Made by a program: the position numbers and the translations under genes. Of a stretch of 44,470 nt of DNA, positions 34,159 through 43,033 are shown piece by piece. The notes beneath the pieces are model-generated. The model saw nothing but the letters and a program-made list of their open reading frames with translations, had not been told where the DNA came from and searched no databases. Source of the DNA: Polyangiaceae bacterium (GTDB lineage: Bacteria > Myxococcota_A > Polyangia > Polyangiales > Polyangiaceae); NCBI GenBank assembly GCA_025937895.1, contig JAICQL010000042.1, positions 1 through 44,470 of the forward strand, given 5' to 3'. Within the stretch, counting starts at the first letter, position 1; the number at the start of each line of letters is the position of its first letter.

Positions 34159-35448
34159 ATGCAAGTGCATCGTCCGAGGCGTCTCGCAACATGCGCCACC
34201 GTGCAGCACGGTCCAGCGCTCACCCATCGTGAGACTTCTGCGGGAAAATCCATGGAATCCAGCCTTCGAAACGCGCGAAAAGTAACTGCAGCGGCAGCCC
34301 TGACAGCCGTCCTGAGCGCTGCCTCCCTGGCTCAGGCGCAAGATCCCGCGTCTCAGCCCGCCGTCAGCGCAGAGGCGAGCGCCTCCGCCACCGTGCAGGC
34401 GCCGGAGGTCACGACCTCCACAGATACCACCCGGCCCGCTGCGCCCGCGCAGACACCGCTCGAGCTCAAGCTGGACATCGGCCTCGGGCTGCGCACGGAT
34501 CTCACCTTCGATCCCGACCGAGAGGGCGACGAAGACGCCCCCGTCTACGCCCTTGGCTACAACCTGCGCCCGTACATCTCGGGTCAGGTCCACCGCAACA
34601 TCAAGTTCGAGGGCAACCTCGACTCCGCGGGCAACAACATTCGGGTGCTGGACGCGATCCTGAAGCTCGAGTTCAACGACTACGCCAACTTCTGGTTCGG
34701 GCACTTCCTGCCGCCGAGCGATCGCTCCAACTTGAGTGGCCCGTACTTCCTGAACGCCTGGGTGTACCCGGGCGTACACACCTTTCCGAACGAATACGCG
34801 GGCCGTGACGATGGCTTTGCGTATTGGGGCCAGTACGCGGGCGGCGTCGTGAAATGGCAACTCGGCTTCTTCGGCATGCCCGCCGGGGGCACGCCGGATC
34901 CGCGCTTCGCGGGCCGCGTCACCGTCAACCTCTTCGATCCCGAGCCCGGCTACTACAACAGCAGCACGTACTACGGCGGCAAGGACATCCTGGCGTTCGG
35001 CGCCACCCTGCAGCACCAGCCGGCGCCCGATGAGGCGCCCGATGAGGCCGCGAACACGCTCTGGAGCCTCGACGCCCTGTTCGAAAAGAACTTCGGCGTC
35101 GGCGTCCTGGACGTGGAGGGCGCCTTCTACGGCTTCGGCGGCGCGGATCAGGGCACCAGCTTCTTCGTGCTGGGCAGCTTCATGTTCCCGGAGCAGGTCG
35201 GCATCGGCAACCTCCAGCCGATGTTGCGCATCGAGCGCCTCGCGGTGTCCGAGGGTGATGTCTTCAACAGCATGCCGGTCGCGGACGACGCCTCACGGCT
35301 CGGGATCGATGCGGGCCTCAACTACATCATCAACGGTCACAACGCGCGTCTGGCCGCCACCCTGCGCTACACGTCGATCAAGGTCGGCGATGCAGACGCC
35401 GTGACCGACACGGTGATCATCCTCGGCGGTCAGATTCAGGCGTTCTGA
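34159..35448 (+). CDS. Porin-like outer-membrane beta-barrel protein
   Basis: Probable outer-membrane channel of 429 residues from ATG 34159. That start is supported by GGAGG at 34148-34152 with a 6-nt spacer. It gives an unusually long leader: a clean signal peptide begins only at the in-frame ATG 34252 (MESSLRNARK... cleaved near AQAQ, 398 residues). Bases 34162-34251 show weak coding bias, so 34252 remains a real alternative. After an Ala/Thr/Pro linker, strands rich in Gly and aromatics run to the end with a terminal aromatic (IQAF*), typical of barrels similar to phosphate-selective porins. It lies 162 bp before urtA, suggesting a route for urea across the outer membrane. Confidence 0.78.
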   Translation: MQVHRPRRLATCATVQHGPALTHRETSAGKSMESSLRNARKVTAAAALTAVLSAASLAQAQDPASQPAVSAEASASATVQAPEVTTSTDTTRPAAPAQTPLELKLDIGLGLRTDLTFDPDREGDEDAPVYALGYNLRPYISGQVHRNIKFEGNLDSAGNNIRVLDAILKLEFNDYANFWFGHFLPPSDRSNLSGPYFLNAWVYPGVHTFPNEYAGRDDGFAYWGQYAGGVVKWQLGFFGMPAGGTPDPRFAGRVTVNLFDPEPGYYNSSTYYGGKDILAFGATLQHQPAPDEAPDEAANTLWSLDALFEKNFGVGVLDVEGAFYGFGGADQGTSFFVLGSFMFPEQVGIGNLQPMLRIERLAVSEGDVFNSMPVADDASRLGIDAGLNYIINGHNARLAATLRYTSIKVGDADAVTDTVIILGGQIQAF

Positions 35449-35516
35449 AGCCTTGGCGAAACCGCCACGAGCGAGAATGAACCGCCCCGTATAGCTCAAT
35501 CATTGCTAGCTCGGCA

Positions 35517-35553
35517 GCCGCCGGCCAGCGCTCACCCGGGCGCGGCCGGCGGC
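35517..35553 (+). terminator. Strong hairpin between porin gene and urtA
   Basis: GCCGCCGGCC (35517-35526) pairs with GGCCGGCGGC (35544-35553). Inside, GCGC (35528-35531) pairs with GCGC (35540-35543), leaving one bulged A. There is no T-run. It lies about 70 bp after the porin stop and could be a terminator, a partial attenuator or a processing site that sets porin versus Urt levels. Confidence 0.6.
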
Positions 35554-35610
35554 ACGCAGGCTCGGATTGAAAACCAGCACAGGGGCGAGATGGGACAGGA
35601 GAAAAGCACA

Positions 35611-36990
35611 ATGAAACACATGTTATCAGTGGCCTTGGCGGCGCTCTCCGCCCTGGGCGTGTTCGGCTGCAAAGGCCCCGATACCAAGGCGGAAGCCAGC
35701 AAGGAGCCCGCAGCCACCACGGCCAAGGAGACGTCGGCTCCGCTGACACCGGCGGCCAAAGCGAGCGGACCGATCAAGGTCGGCATCCTGCACTCCCTGT
35801 CCGGAACGATGGCCATCAGCGAGACGTCTCTGAAGGACGTGGCGCTGATGACGATCGAAGAGATCAACGACGCCGGCGGCGTGCTCGGGCGCAAGCTGGA
35901 GCCGGTCGTGGTGGATCCGGCGTCGAACTGGCCGCTCTTCGCCGAGAAGGCGAAGGAGCTGATCCAGGGTCAAGGCGTGGCGGTGACCTTCGGCTGCTGG
36001 ACGTCGGTGTCGCGCAAGAGCGTGCTGCCGGTGTTCGAGGAGCTGAACGGCCTGCTCTTCTACCCGGTGCAATACGAGGGCGAAGAGTCGTCGTACAACG
36101 TCTTCTACACCGGCGCCGCGCCGAACCAGCAGGCCATCCCCGCGGTGGAGTACCTGATGAGCAAGGAGGGCGGCGGCGCCAAGCGCTGGGTGCTGCTGGG
36201 CACGGACTACGTGTATCCGCGCACCACCAACAAGATCCTGCGCTACTTCCTGACCAGCAAGGGCGTGGCCGAGGCTGACATCCTGGAGAAGTACACGCCG
36301 TTCGGGCACAGCGACTACCAGACCATCGTGGCAGAGGTGAAGAAGTTCGCCCAGGGCAAGCCCACGGCCGTGGTCTCCACCATCAACGGCGACTCGAACG
36401 TCCCCTTCTACAAGGAGCTGGGCAACCAGGGTCTGAAGGCCTCCGACATCCCGGTGGTCGCCTTCAGCGTGGGTGAGGAAGAGCTGCGCGGCATCGACAC
36501 CAAGCCGCTCGTCGGCCACCTCGCAGCCTGGAACTACTTCATGTCGGTCAAGAACCCGACGAACGACGCCTTCATCGCCAAGTGGAAGGCATACGTCGCC
36601 AAGAACAAGCTGCCGGACGCCGAGAAGCGCGTGACCAACGACCCGATGGAGGCCACGTACATTGGCATCCACATGTGGAAGCAGGCCGTCGAGCAGGCGG
36701 GCACCACCGACGTGGACGCCGTGCGCCAGGCAGTGGCGGGGCAGACCTTCACGGCCCCGGCCGGCTTCGAGATCAAGATGGACGAGAAGAACCACCACCT
36801 GCACAAGCCGGTGATGATCGCCGAGGTGAAGGAGGACGGTCAGTTCAACGTGGTGTGGAAGACGGAGGGCCCCGTGCGCGCTGCACCGTGGAGCCCTTTC
36901 GTGCCCGAGAGCGCCAAGAAGGTGGCCGACTGGACCTATCCGTGGGTCTGCGGCAACTGCACTCAGGCCAAGTTCGCCGTGGCCAAGTGA
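35611..36990 (+). CDS. urtA: Urea ABC transporter substrate-binding protein
   Basis: Periplasmic urea-capturing lipoprotein of 459 residues. The signal ends in the lipobox LGVFGC (Cys20). A linker is followed by the family start IKVGILHSLSGTMAISE, and the characteristic GCWTSVSRKSVLPVFE and LLFYPVQYEGEESS segments of UrtA/AmiC-like proteins. The start ATG 35611 has AGGAGA upstream; the longer frame from 35503 is rejected. It is the first gene of urtABCDE, and upstream are the hairpin and the porin gene. Confidence 0.94.
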   Translation: MKHMLSVALAALSALGVFGCKGPDTKAEASKEPAATTAKETSAPLTPAAKASGPIKVGILHSLSGTMAISETSLKDVALMTIEEINDAGGVLGRKLEPVVVDPASNWPLFAEKAKELIQGQGVAVTFGCWTSVSRKSVLPVFEELNGLLFYPVQYEGEESSYNVFYTGAAPNQQAIPAVEYLMSKEGGGAKRWVLLGTDYVYPRTTNKILRYFLTSKGVAEADILEKYTPFGHSDYQTIVAEVKKFAQGKPTAVVSTINGDSNVPFYKELGNQGLKASDIPVVAFSVGEEELRGIDTKPLVGHLAAWNYFMSVKNPTNDAFIAKWKAYVAKNKLPDAEKRVTNDPMEATYIGIHMWKQAVEQAGTTDVDAVRQAVAGQTFTAPAGFEIKMDEKNHHLHKPVMIAEVKEDGQFNVVWKTEGPVRAAPWSPFVPESAKKVADWTYPWVCGNCTQAKFAVAK

Positions 36991-37032
36991 GCTCGCCCGC
37001 TCGCTGCTGATACCGAGGACGCGTCGGGTCTC

Positions 37033-37083
37033 TTTGCCGGGGGCCCGGCGCCGCGCCGACCTGAGCGCGCCCAGACCGGCAAA
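37033..37083 (+). promoter_or_regulatory. Nested inverted repeats between urtA and urtB
   Basis: TTTGCCGG (37033-37040) and CCGGCAAA (37076-37083) are 8-bp arms about 35 nt apart. A competing small hairpin GCCGG/CCGGC lies at 37036-37049. In an operon this is a plausible site for lowering expression after the binding protein, which is needed in excess. Inferred only. Confidence 0.4.
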
Positions 37084-37098
37084 TCTCCGTGACGGCTC

Positions 37099-38721
37099 AT
37101 GTTGGCAACGACTGTGATGAAAGCTTTCCTGCAACGCTGGCTGGGGTGGTTTCTGTTGTCCATCGCGCTGGCCTGGCCCGTGTCAGTCCGCGCGGCAGGC
37201 TTCGATGATGCGCTGCTCGGCGTGGCCAGCGACGATCGCGACCGCCTGGAGGCCGCCATCGCGGAGCTGGGCTCCCTGCCCGATCCGCGAGCGCTGGCCG
37301 TGCTGGTGGCGCTGGAGGCGGGCCAGCTGCGCATCGAGCCGGGCGCGGGCGTCTTCATCCAGACGGACGGTGCGCTGCTCGATGCGCGTACCGGCAAGCC
37401 CGGCAGCCCTGCCGGCGCGCTGCAGGAGCCGCTGGTCAACAACCGCCTGCGGCGCACCCTGGCGCTGGCCCTCGCCCGCGGGCAGCTGCGCTCGGACGAT
37501 CCGGCGCTGCGGCTGGCGGCTGCCAGTGAGCTCGCCAAGCAACCTTCGGACGAGCTCGTCCCCGACATGCGCGCGGCGCTCGACAAGGAGCAGAGCTCCG
37601 ACGTCAGGGAGCTGCTCAGCGTATCGCTGGCCAGCCTGGACCTGACCAGCAAGGATCCGGAGCTACAGAAGAAGGCGCTGCAGACCATCGCCGATACCAC
37701 CAGCGTCGCCCTGCTGCCCGCGGTGCAGCAGCTCGCCAATGACGGCAATGCCTCCCAGCCCGTGCGCGAACTGGCCAGCAAGGTGGCAAGCTCGCTGGAG
37801 CGGCGCATCCTCTGGGTGAGCGGCGCCGCCAACTTGTTCTATGGGCTCAGCCTGGGCAGCGTGTTGTTGCTCGCGGCGCTGGGCCTGGCCATCACCTTTG
37901 GCATCATGCGCGTGATCAACATGGCGCACGGCGAGATGGTGATGCTGGGCGCGTACAGCACGTTTGCCGTGCAGAACTTCGTACGCGAGCTGGCGCCCGG
38001 CCTGTTCGATCTGTACCTGCTCTTGGCGCTGCCGGTGGCCTTCATCGTGTGCGCGCTGGTGGGCGTGTTTCTGGAGCGCACGGTGATCCGCTTCCTCTAC
38101 GGCCGCCCGCTGGAGACGCTGCTCGCCACCTGGGGCATCAGCCTGGGCTTGATCCAGACGGTGCGGCTCATCTTCGGAGCCCAGAACGTGGCGGTGGAGA
38201 ACCCGACCTGGCTCTCCGGCGGCTGGGAGCTGGCGCCCACGGTGGTGCTGCCGTACAGCCGCATCGCCACCATCGCCTTCTCGATCATCGTGGTCGGCTT
38301 CGTCTGGGCGTTGCTGCAGAAGACGCGCCTGGGCATGTACGTGCGCGCCGTCACGCAGAACCGCGAGATGGCCGGCAATGTCGGCATCCCCACGCGGCGC
38401 ATCGACGTGTGGACCTTTGCGCTCGGCTCCGGCGTGGCGGGCCTGGGCGGGGTGGCGCTGTCGCAGCTAGGCAACGTGGGGCCGGAGCTGGGTCAGGGCT
38501 ACATCGTCGACTGCTTCATGGTGGTGGTGCTGGGCGGGGTGGGCAACGTGGCGGGCACGGTGGCGGGCGCGCTGGGCCTGGGCGTGGCCAACAAGCTGCT
38601 CGAGCCGGTGACGGGCGCCGTGCTGGGCAAGATCATGCTGCTCGCGATCTTGATCCTGTTCATCCAGTGGCGACCGCAGGGCATGTTTGCGCCCAAGGGT
38701 CGCGCAGCCGCCGAGCTCTGA
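37099..38721 (+). CDS. urtB: Urea ABC transporter permease UrtB
   Basis: Inner-membrane channel subunit, 540 residues. The first about 230 residues comprise a signal-like segment and a periplasmic helical region, the extended N-terminus common in proteobacterial UrtB. The LivH-type permease domain follows, with NLFYGLSLGSVLLLAALGLAITFGIM, INMAHGEM, the conserved GRPLETLLATWG and the terminal VVVLGGVGNVAGT segment. ATG 37099 is used; ATG 37117 (MKAFLQRW) is equally possible. It lies 108 bp after urtA. Confidence 0.94.
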   Translation: MLATTVMKAFLQRWLGWFLLSIALAWPVSVRAAGFDDALLGVASDDRDRLEAAIAELGSLPDPRALAVLVALEAGQLRIEPGAGVFIQTDGALLDARTGKPGSPAGALQEPLVNNRLRRTLALALARGQLRSDDPALRLAAASELAKQPSDELVPDMRAALDKEQSSDVRELLSVSLASLDLTSKDPELQKKALQTIADTTSVALLPAVQQLANDGNASQPVRELASKVASSLERRILWVSGAANLFYGLSLGSVLLLAALGLAITFGIMRVINMAHGEMVMLGAYSTFAVQNFVRELAPGLFDLYLLLALPVAFIVCALVGVFLERTVIRFLYGRPLETLLATWGISLGLIQTVRLIFGAQNVAVENPTWLSGGWELAPTVVLPYSRIATIAFSIIVVGFVWALLQKTRLGMYVRAVTQNREMAGNVGIPTRRIDVWTFALGSGVAGLGGVALSQLGNVGPELGQGYIVDCFMVVVLGGVGNVAGTVAGALGLGVANKLLEPVTGAVLGKIMLLAILILFIQWRPQGMFAPKGRAAAEL

Positions 38722-38730
38722 GGACCAGAC

Positions 38731-39885
38731 ATGAAAGACGTGCTCGATAACCTGCGTGCTCTCCACTCCCGCCGCGGCTGGCTGCTGCTCGGCGCGGTGT
38801 TCCTGCTGTTCTGCGCCGTGCTGCCGGCGCTGGCGGCGACCAGCCCCGGCTCGCCGCTGCACGTGCCGGAGTACATCATCACCGTGCTCGGCAAGTTCCT
38901 CTGCTACGGCATCGTGGCGCTGGCCATGGACATGATCTGGGGCTTCACCGGCATCCTGAGCCTCGGGCACGGCGTGTTCTTCGCACTCGGCGGCTACGCC
39001 ATCGGCATGTACATGATGCGCGTGATGGCGGGCGAAGGCGTGTACCGCAGCAACCTGCCCGACTTCATGGTGTTCCTCGACTGGAAGGAGCTGCCCTGGT
39101 TCTGGCTGGGCTTTGACAATTTCCTGTTCGCGCTGCTGATGGCGCTCGCCGCGCCGGGGCTCCTGGCGTACGTGTTCGGCTTCTTCGCGTTCCGCTCGCG
39201 CATCCGCGGCGTGTACTTCTCCCTGATCACGCAGGCGCTCACGTACGCCGCGATGCTCTGGGTCTTCCGCAATGACGCCGGCTTCGGCGGCAACAACGGC
39301 CTGACCGATTTCAAGCGGATCTACGGCTACCCGCTCTCCAGCGCCAGCACCAAGCTCGGCCTGTTCGTGCTCTCTGGCCTGGCCTTCTGCGCGGTGTACC
39401 TGCTGTGCCGGTTCATCGTGAAGAGCAAGCTCGGCCGCATCCTGCGGGCGCTGCGCGATCACGAGGGCAAGGTCATGTTCATGGGCTACAGCCCCCTGCG
39501 CTACAAGCTCTTCGTCTGGACCCTGTCGGCGATGCTATGTGGCCTGGCCGGCGCGCTGTACGTGCCGCAGGTCGGCATCATCAACCCGAGCGAGATGCAG
39601 CCGGCCAACTCGATCGAGATGGCCATCTGGGTCGCCGTCGGCGGCCGGGCCACGCTGGGCGGAGCGGCGCTGGGCGCGTTCGTGGTCAACGGCGCCAAGA
39701 GCTGGTTCACCGTCGCTGCGCCCGACCTCTGGCTGTACGTGCTGGGGGCGCTGTTCGTCTTCATCACTCTGTTCATGCCCTCGGGCCTGGCCGGCGCCAA
39801 GGATAGCCCGGTCGTCCAGGGCCTGCGCCGCAAGCTGGCTCGCAGCCGCACCAGCAGCGCAGCCACCAGCACCAGCACCACCTGA
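38731..39885 (+). CDS. urtC: Urea ABC transporter permease UrtC
   Basis: Second channel subunit, LivM type, 384 residues. DMIWGFTGILSLGHGVFFALGGYAIGMYM and the later KVMFMGYSPLRYKLFVWTLSA and AVGGRATLGGAALGAFVVNG segments are hallmarks. A Ser/Thr-rich tail ends the protein. The start follows GAGGA with an 8-nt spacer, 9 bp after urtB. Confidence 0.95.
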   Translation: MKDVLDNLRALHSRRGWLLLGAVFLLFCAVLPALAATSPGSPLHVPEYIITVLGKFLCYGIVALAMDMIWGFTGILSLGHGVFFALGGYAIGMYMMRVMAGEGVYRSNLPDFMVFLDWKELPWFWLGFDNFLFALLMALAAPGLLAYVFGFFAFRSRIRGVYFSLITQALTYAAMLWVFRNDAGFGGNNGLTDFKRIYGYPLSSASTKLGLFVLSGLAFCAVYLLCRFIVKSKLGRILRALRDHEGKVMFMGYSPLRYKLFVWTLSAMLCGLAGALYVPQVGIINPSEMQPANSIEMAIWVAVGGRATLGGAALGAFVVNGAKSWFTVAAPDLWLYVLGALFVFITLFMPSGLAGAKDSPVVQGLRRKLARSRTSSAATSTSTT

Positions 39886-39893
39886 GGCTTCGC

Positions 39894-40778
39894 ATGGCAA
39901 TGAGCACATCGATCCAGAACTCCGGCGCGGCAGAGTCCGCCGCCGACTCCGCCATCCAGCCCAGCCCGGAGGCGGTGGCACCCGAGCTGCGCGTGGAGCC
40001 CGGCGGCGCCGCTCATGGGCTCGCGCGACCGCGCGCGCACCTGTGGGTGGACAACGTCAGCGTGAGCTTTGATGGCTTCAAGGCCCTGACGGATCTCACC
40101 CTCACCCTGGACAAGGGCGAGCTGCGCTGCATCATCGGCCCCAACGGCGCGGGCAAGACCACGCTGATGGACGTCATCACCGGCAAGACGCGCCCGGATC
40201 AAGGTGGCGTGTACCTGCTGAACGAGGATCGAGAGCAGCTGTCGCTCACCGAACGCGCAGAGCACGAGGTGGCACAGCTGGGCATCGGCCGCAAGTTCCA
40301 GCGGCCCACCGTCTTCGCGGGCCACACCGTGTTCGAGAACATCGAGCTCTCGCTCGCCTCCAGGCGCGGCGTGTTTCACTCACTCCTGGCGCTGCTGAGC
40401 CCGGTGCAGCGCGACAAGATGGACGAGATCCTGAGCATCGTCGGGCTCAGCCGGCGGCGAGACGAGCGCGCCGGGCTGCTCTCCCACGGCGAGAAGCAGT
40501 GGCTGGAGATCGGCATGTTGCTGGCGCTCGATCCCAGCATCCTGCTGGTGGACGAGCCCATCGCCGGCATGACGCACCAGGAGACGGAGCGCACCGCGGA
40601 GCTGCTGCAGAGCCTGGCGGGCCAGCGCACGGTAGTGGTCGTGGAGCACGACATGGACTTCATCCGCAGCATCGCCAAGACGGTCACCGTGTTGCACCAG
40701 GGGCGGGTGCTGGCGGAGGGGTCGATGGACAAGGTGCAGAACGACCCGAGAGTCATCGAAGTGTACCTGGGAGAGTAA
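39894..40778 (+). CDS. urtD: Urea ABC transporter ATPase UrtD
   Basis: ATP-binding subunit of LivG type, 294 residues. An N-terminal extension of about 45 mostly disordered residues precedes the ATPase domain, with Walker A GPNGAGKTT, LSHGEKQWLEIG (a variant signature, as in UrtD), Walker B ILLVDEP and the IAGMTHQE loop. The start ATG follows GAGG. It is 8 bp after urtC and 1 bp before urtE. Confidence 0.94.
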   Translation: MAMSTSIQNSGAAESAADSAIQPSPEAVAPELRVEPGGAAHGLARPRAHLWVDNVSVSFDGFKALTDLTLTLDKGELRCIIGPNGAGKTTLMDVITGKTRPDQGGVYLLNEDREQLSLTERAEHEVAQLGIGRKFQRPTVFAGHTVFENIELSLASRRGVFHSLLALLSPVQRDKMDEILSIVGLSRRRDERAGLLSHGEKQWLEIGMLLALDPSILLVDEPIAGMTHQETERTAELLQSLAGQRTVVVVEHDMDFIRSIAKTVTVLHQGRVLAEGSMDKVQNDPRVIEVYLGE

Positions 40779-40779
40779 G

Positions 40780-41475
40780 GTGCTGCGCATCGAGAAGCTG
40801 AATCAGTACTACGGCGAGAGCCACACGCTCTGGGACGTCGAGCTCGAGGTGCCAGAGGGCAAGTGCACCTGCTTGATGGGCCGCAACGGCGTGGGCAAGA
40901 CTACCTTGCTCAAGAGCATCATGGGCGCCTTGCCGGTGCGCACCGGGCGCATCTCGTTCTCCGGTGGCGAGCTGGGGCGCCTGCCAGCGTGGGATCGAGC
41001 GCGCCGCGGCATCGCCCTGGTGCCGCAGGGCCGCGAAATTTTTTCAATGCTCACCGTGGAGGAGAACCTGCTGGTGGGGCTGGCAGGTGCACGGGGGCGC
41101 CGGCGCCGGCAGATCCCGCCGCGCATCTTCGAGCTCTTCCCCGTGCTGAAGGAGATGCTACATCGCCGCGGCGGCGACCTGTCCGGCGGGCAGCAGCAGC
41201 AGCTTGCCATCGGCCGCGCGCTGATGGCCGAGCCCAAGCTGCTCATCCTGGATGAGCCCACCGAGGGCATCCAGCCCAACATCGTCCATCAGATCGGCGA
41301 CATCTTGCTGCGGCTGAACGAGGAGGGGCTCACCATCCTGCTGGTCGAGCAGAAGCTGCCCTTCGCGCGGCGTGTGGGCCGATACTTCACCGTGCTGGAT
41401 CGCGGGCGCAGCGTGGCCTCGGGCGCCATGAGCGAGCTCACGGATGACATCGTGCAGCGCCACCTGCACGTCTGA
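40780..41475 (+). CDS. urtE: Urea ABC transporter ATPase UrtE
   Basis: Second ATPase, LivF type, 231 residues: Walker A GRNGVGKTT, Q-loop PQGREIFSMLTVEENL, signature LSGGQQQQLAIGRAL, Walker B LLILDEPTEGIQPNI, the last of these diagnostic of UrtE. It starts with GTG 40780, preceded by GGAGAG within the urtD end. It closes the transporter operon; ureD follows 40 bp later. Confidence 0.95.
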   Translation: MLRIEKLNQYYGESHTLWDVELEVPEGKCTCLMGRNGVGKTTLLKSIMGALPVRTGRISFSGGELGRLPAWDRARRGIALVPQGREIFSMLTVEENLLVGLAGARGRRRRQIPPRIFELFPVLKEMLHRRGGDLSGGQQQQLAIGRALMAEPKLLILDEPTEGIQPNIVHQIGDILLRLNEEGLTILLVEQKLPFARRVGRYFTVLDRGRSVASGAMSELTDDIVQRHLHV

Positions 41476-41515
41476 GCCTTGCATTCCGCGAGCGTTCCGG
41501 GCTCTTCTCTCGCCC

Positions 41516-42325
41516 ATGTGGAGCGCTCGGCTGGAGCTGGCCTTCGAACGGGTCGGCGTCCGCACCATCCTCGCACGCCGGCGCCATCACGGCCCGCTGG
41601 TGGTGCAGCGCGCGTTTCACGAGCCGGACGGCAGCTGCCAGGTCTACGTCGTGCACCCGCCAGGGGGCGTGGTGGGCGGCGATGAGCTGGCGCTGGAGCT
41701 GAGCTTGCGCCAGGGCTCGCGCACCCTGGTGACGACGCCCGCCGCGACCAAGCTATACGGTAGCCCCGTCGCACAGGCGAGCTTGACCCAGACCTGCCGC
41801 GTCGCGGACGGCGCGGTGCTGGAGCTGCTACCTCAGGAGACGATCCTGTACGACGGCGCTCGCGGCCAGAGCTCCACCGTCGTGCAGCTGGGCGAGCGCT
41901 CGCAGTTCGTCGGCTGGGAGGTGCTGAGCCTGGGGCGAGATCAGGCGGGCCTGCGCAGCGGGCAGTTCGTGCAGAGCTGGCAGCTCGAGCGGCAGGGGCG
42001 GCTGCTCTGGGCGGAGCGAGCCGCTCTCGAGGGCGGCAGCCCGCTGCTCACGGCGAGCTGGGGCCTGGCAGGGCGCCGCGTGCTCGGCACGATGGTCAGC
42101 ACGGGGGCCGAGCCGCTCGCGCTGGACGAGCTGCGCGCGGCGGCGGCAGCGCTCGAGACGGAGCGGGACTGGTTCAGCGCCACCCGCCTGGGAGAGGTTC
42201 TGGTCTGCCGCTACTTGGGCTATAGCGCCGAGTCAGCCAAGCGCCTCTTCTGCGCCATCTGGGCTGCGCTACGCCAGACGGTCAGCGGGCGAGACGCGAT
42301 CCAGCCGCGCATCTGGGCTACCTGA
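41516..42325 (+). CDS. ureD: Urease accessory protein UreD
   Basis: Chaperone that binds apo-urease and helps load nickel with UreF and UreG. It has 269 residues. QRAFHEPDGSCQVYVVHPPGGVVGGDELALEL and TTPAATKLYGS are the conserved UreD segments, with the later LELLPQETILYDGA. The start is ATG 41516, where homology begins. It sits just before the structural genes, the order seen in many proteobacteria. Confidence 0.93.
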   Translation: MWSARLELAFERVGVRTILARRRHHGPLVVQRAFHEPDGSCQVYVVHPPGGVVGGDELALELSLRQGSRTLVTTPAATKLYGSPVAQASLTQTCRVADGAVLELLPQETILYDGARGQSSTVVQLGERSQFVGWEVLSLGRDQAGLRSGQFVQSWQLERQGRLLWAERAALEGGSPLLTASWGLAGRRVLGTMVSTGAEPLALDELRAAAAALETERDWFSATRLGEVLVCRYLGYSAESAKRLFCAIWAALRQTVSGRDAIQPRIWAT

Positions 42326-42334
42326 GGAGCCATC

Positions 42335-42967
42335 ATGGAGTTGACACCTCGCGAGAAAGACAAGTTGCTGCTGTTCACGGCGGCCCTGCTGGCGGAGCGC
42401 CGCAAGGCGCGCGGCCTCAAGCTCAACTATCCAGAGGCGGTGGCGTACATCTCGGCCGCCATCCTCGAGGGGGCGCGCGACGGGCGCAGCGTGGCCGAGC
42501 TGATGGGCACCGGCGCAGAGCTGCTGAGCGAAGACGACGTGATGCCCGGGGTCGCCGAGCTGATCCCGGAGGTGCAGGTCGAGGCCACCTTTCCGGATGG
42601 CACGAAGCTGGTCACGGTTCACTCACCGATTCGCCCCACGGCCAGCGCGCAGCCGGCGGTGCCCACCGGGGCGATCGAGCCACAGAGCGGGGAGCTGATC
42701 CTCAACGAGGGCTCGCGCACGATCCGCGTGGACGTGACGAACACGGGCGACCGCCCCGTGCAGGTGGGCTCACACTACCACTTCTACGAGACCAACGAGG
42801 CGCTGCAGTTCGATCGCCAGGCCGCGCTCGGCTTCCGCCTGAACATCCCTGCCGGCACGGCCATCCGCTTCGAGCCCGGCCAGCAGCGCTCGGTGGAGCT
42901 CGTCGAGTACGGTGGCCGCCGGCACGTGTACGGCTTTCAGGGCAAGATCATGGGGCCGCTCCCCTGA
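42335..42967 (+). CDS. ureAB: Fused urease gamma/beta subunit
   Basis: Structural urease subunit of 210 residues joining gamma (about 1-100, [14 protein letters not shown]... with [10 protein letters not shown]) and beta (about 105-210, [12 protein letters not shown]... with [12 protein letters not shown] and [17 protein letters not shown]) in one chain. Most bacteria encode these separately (ureA, ureB); fusion is known in Helicobacter and some others. The start follows GAGGAG. It is 9 bp after ureD, and ureC follows 66 bp later. Confidence 0.95.
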   Translation: MELTPREKDKLLLFTAALLAERRKARGLKLNYPEAVAYISAAILEGARDGRSVAELMGTGAELLSEDDVMPGVAELIPEVQVEATFPDGTKLVTVHSPIRPTASAQPAVPTGAIEPQSGELILNEGSRTIRVDVTNTGDRPVQVGSHYHFYETNEALQFDRQAALGFRLNIPAGTAIRFEPGQQRSVELVEYGGRRHVYGFQGKIMGPLP

Positions 42968-43033
42968 GAGCGCCCCGCCGAGATCACCACCCGAGGACAG
43001 AGTATCCCGAGGCCGAGAGAGGAGCTCCAGAAA

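Noticed and set aside
34022..34285. Small open frame upstream of the porin gene
   Set aside because: It is in another frame with poor coding bias and overlaps the porin leader; no ribosome site.
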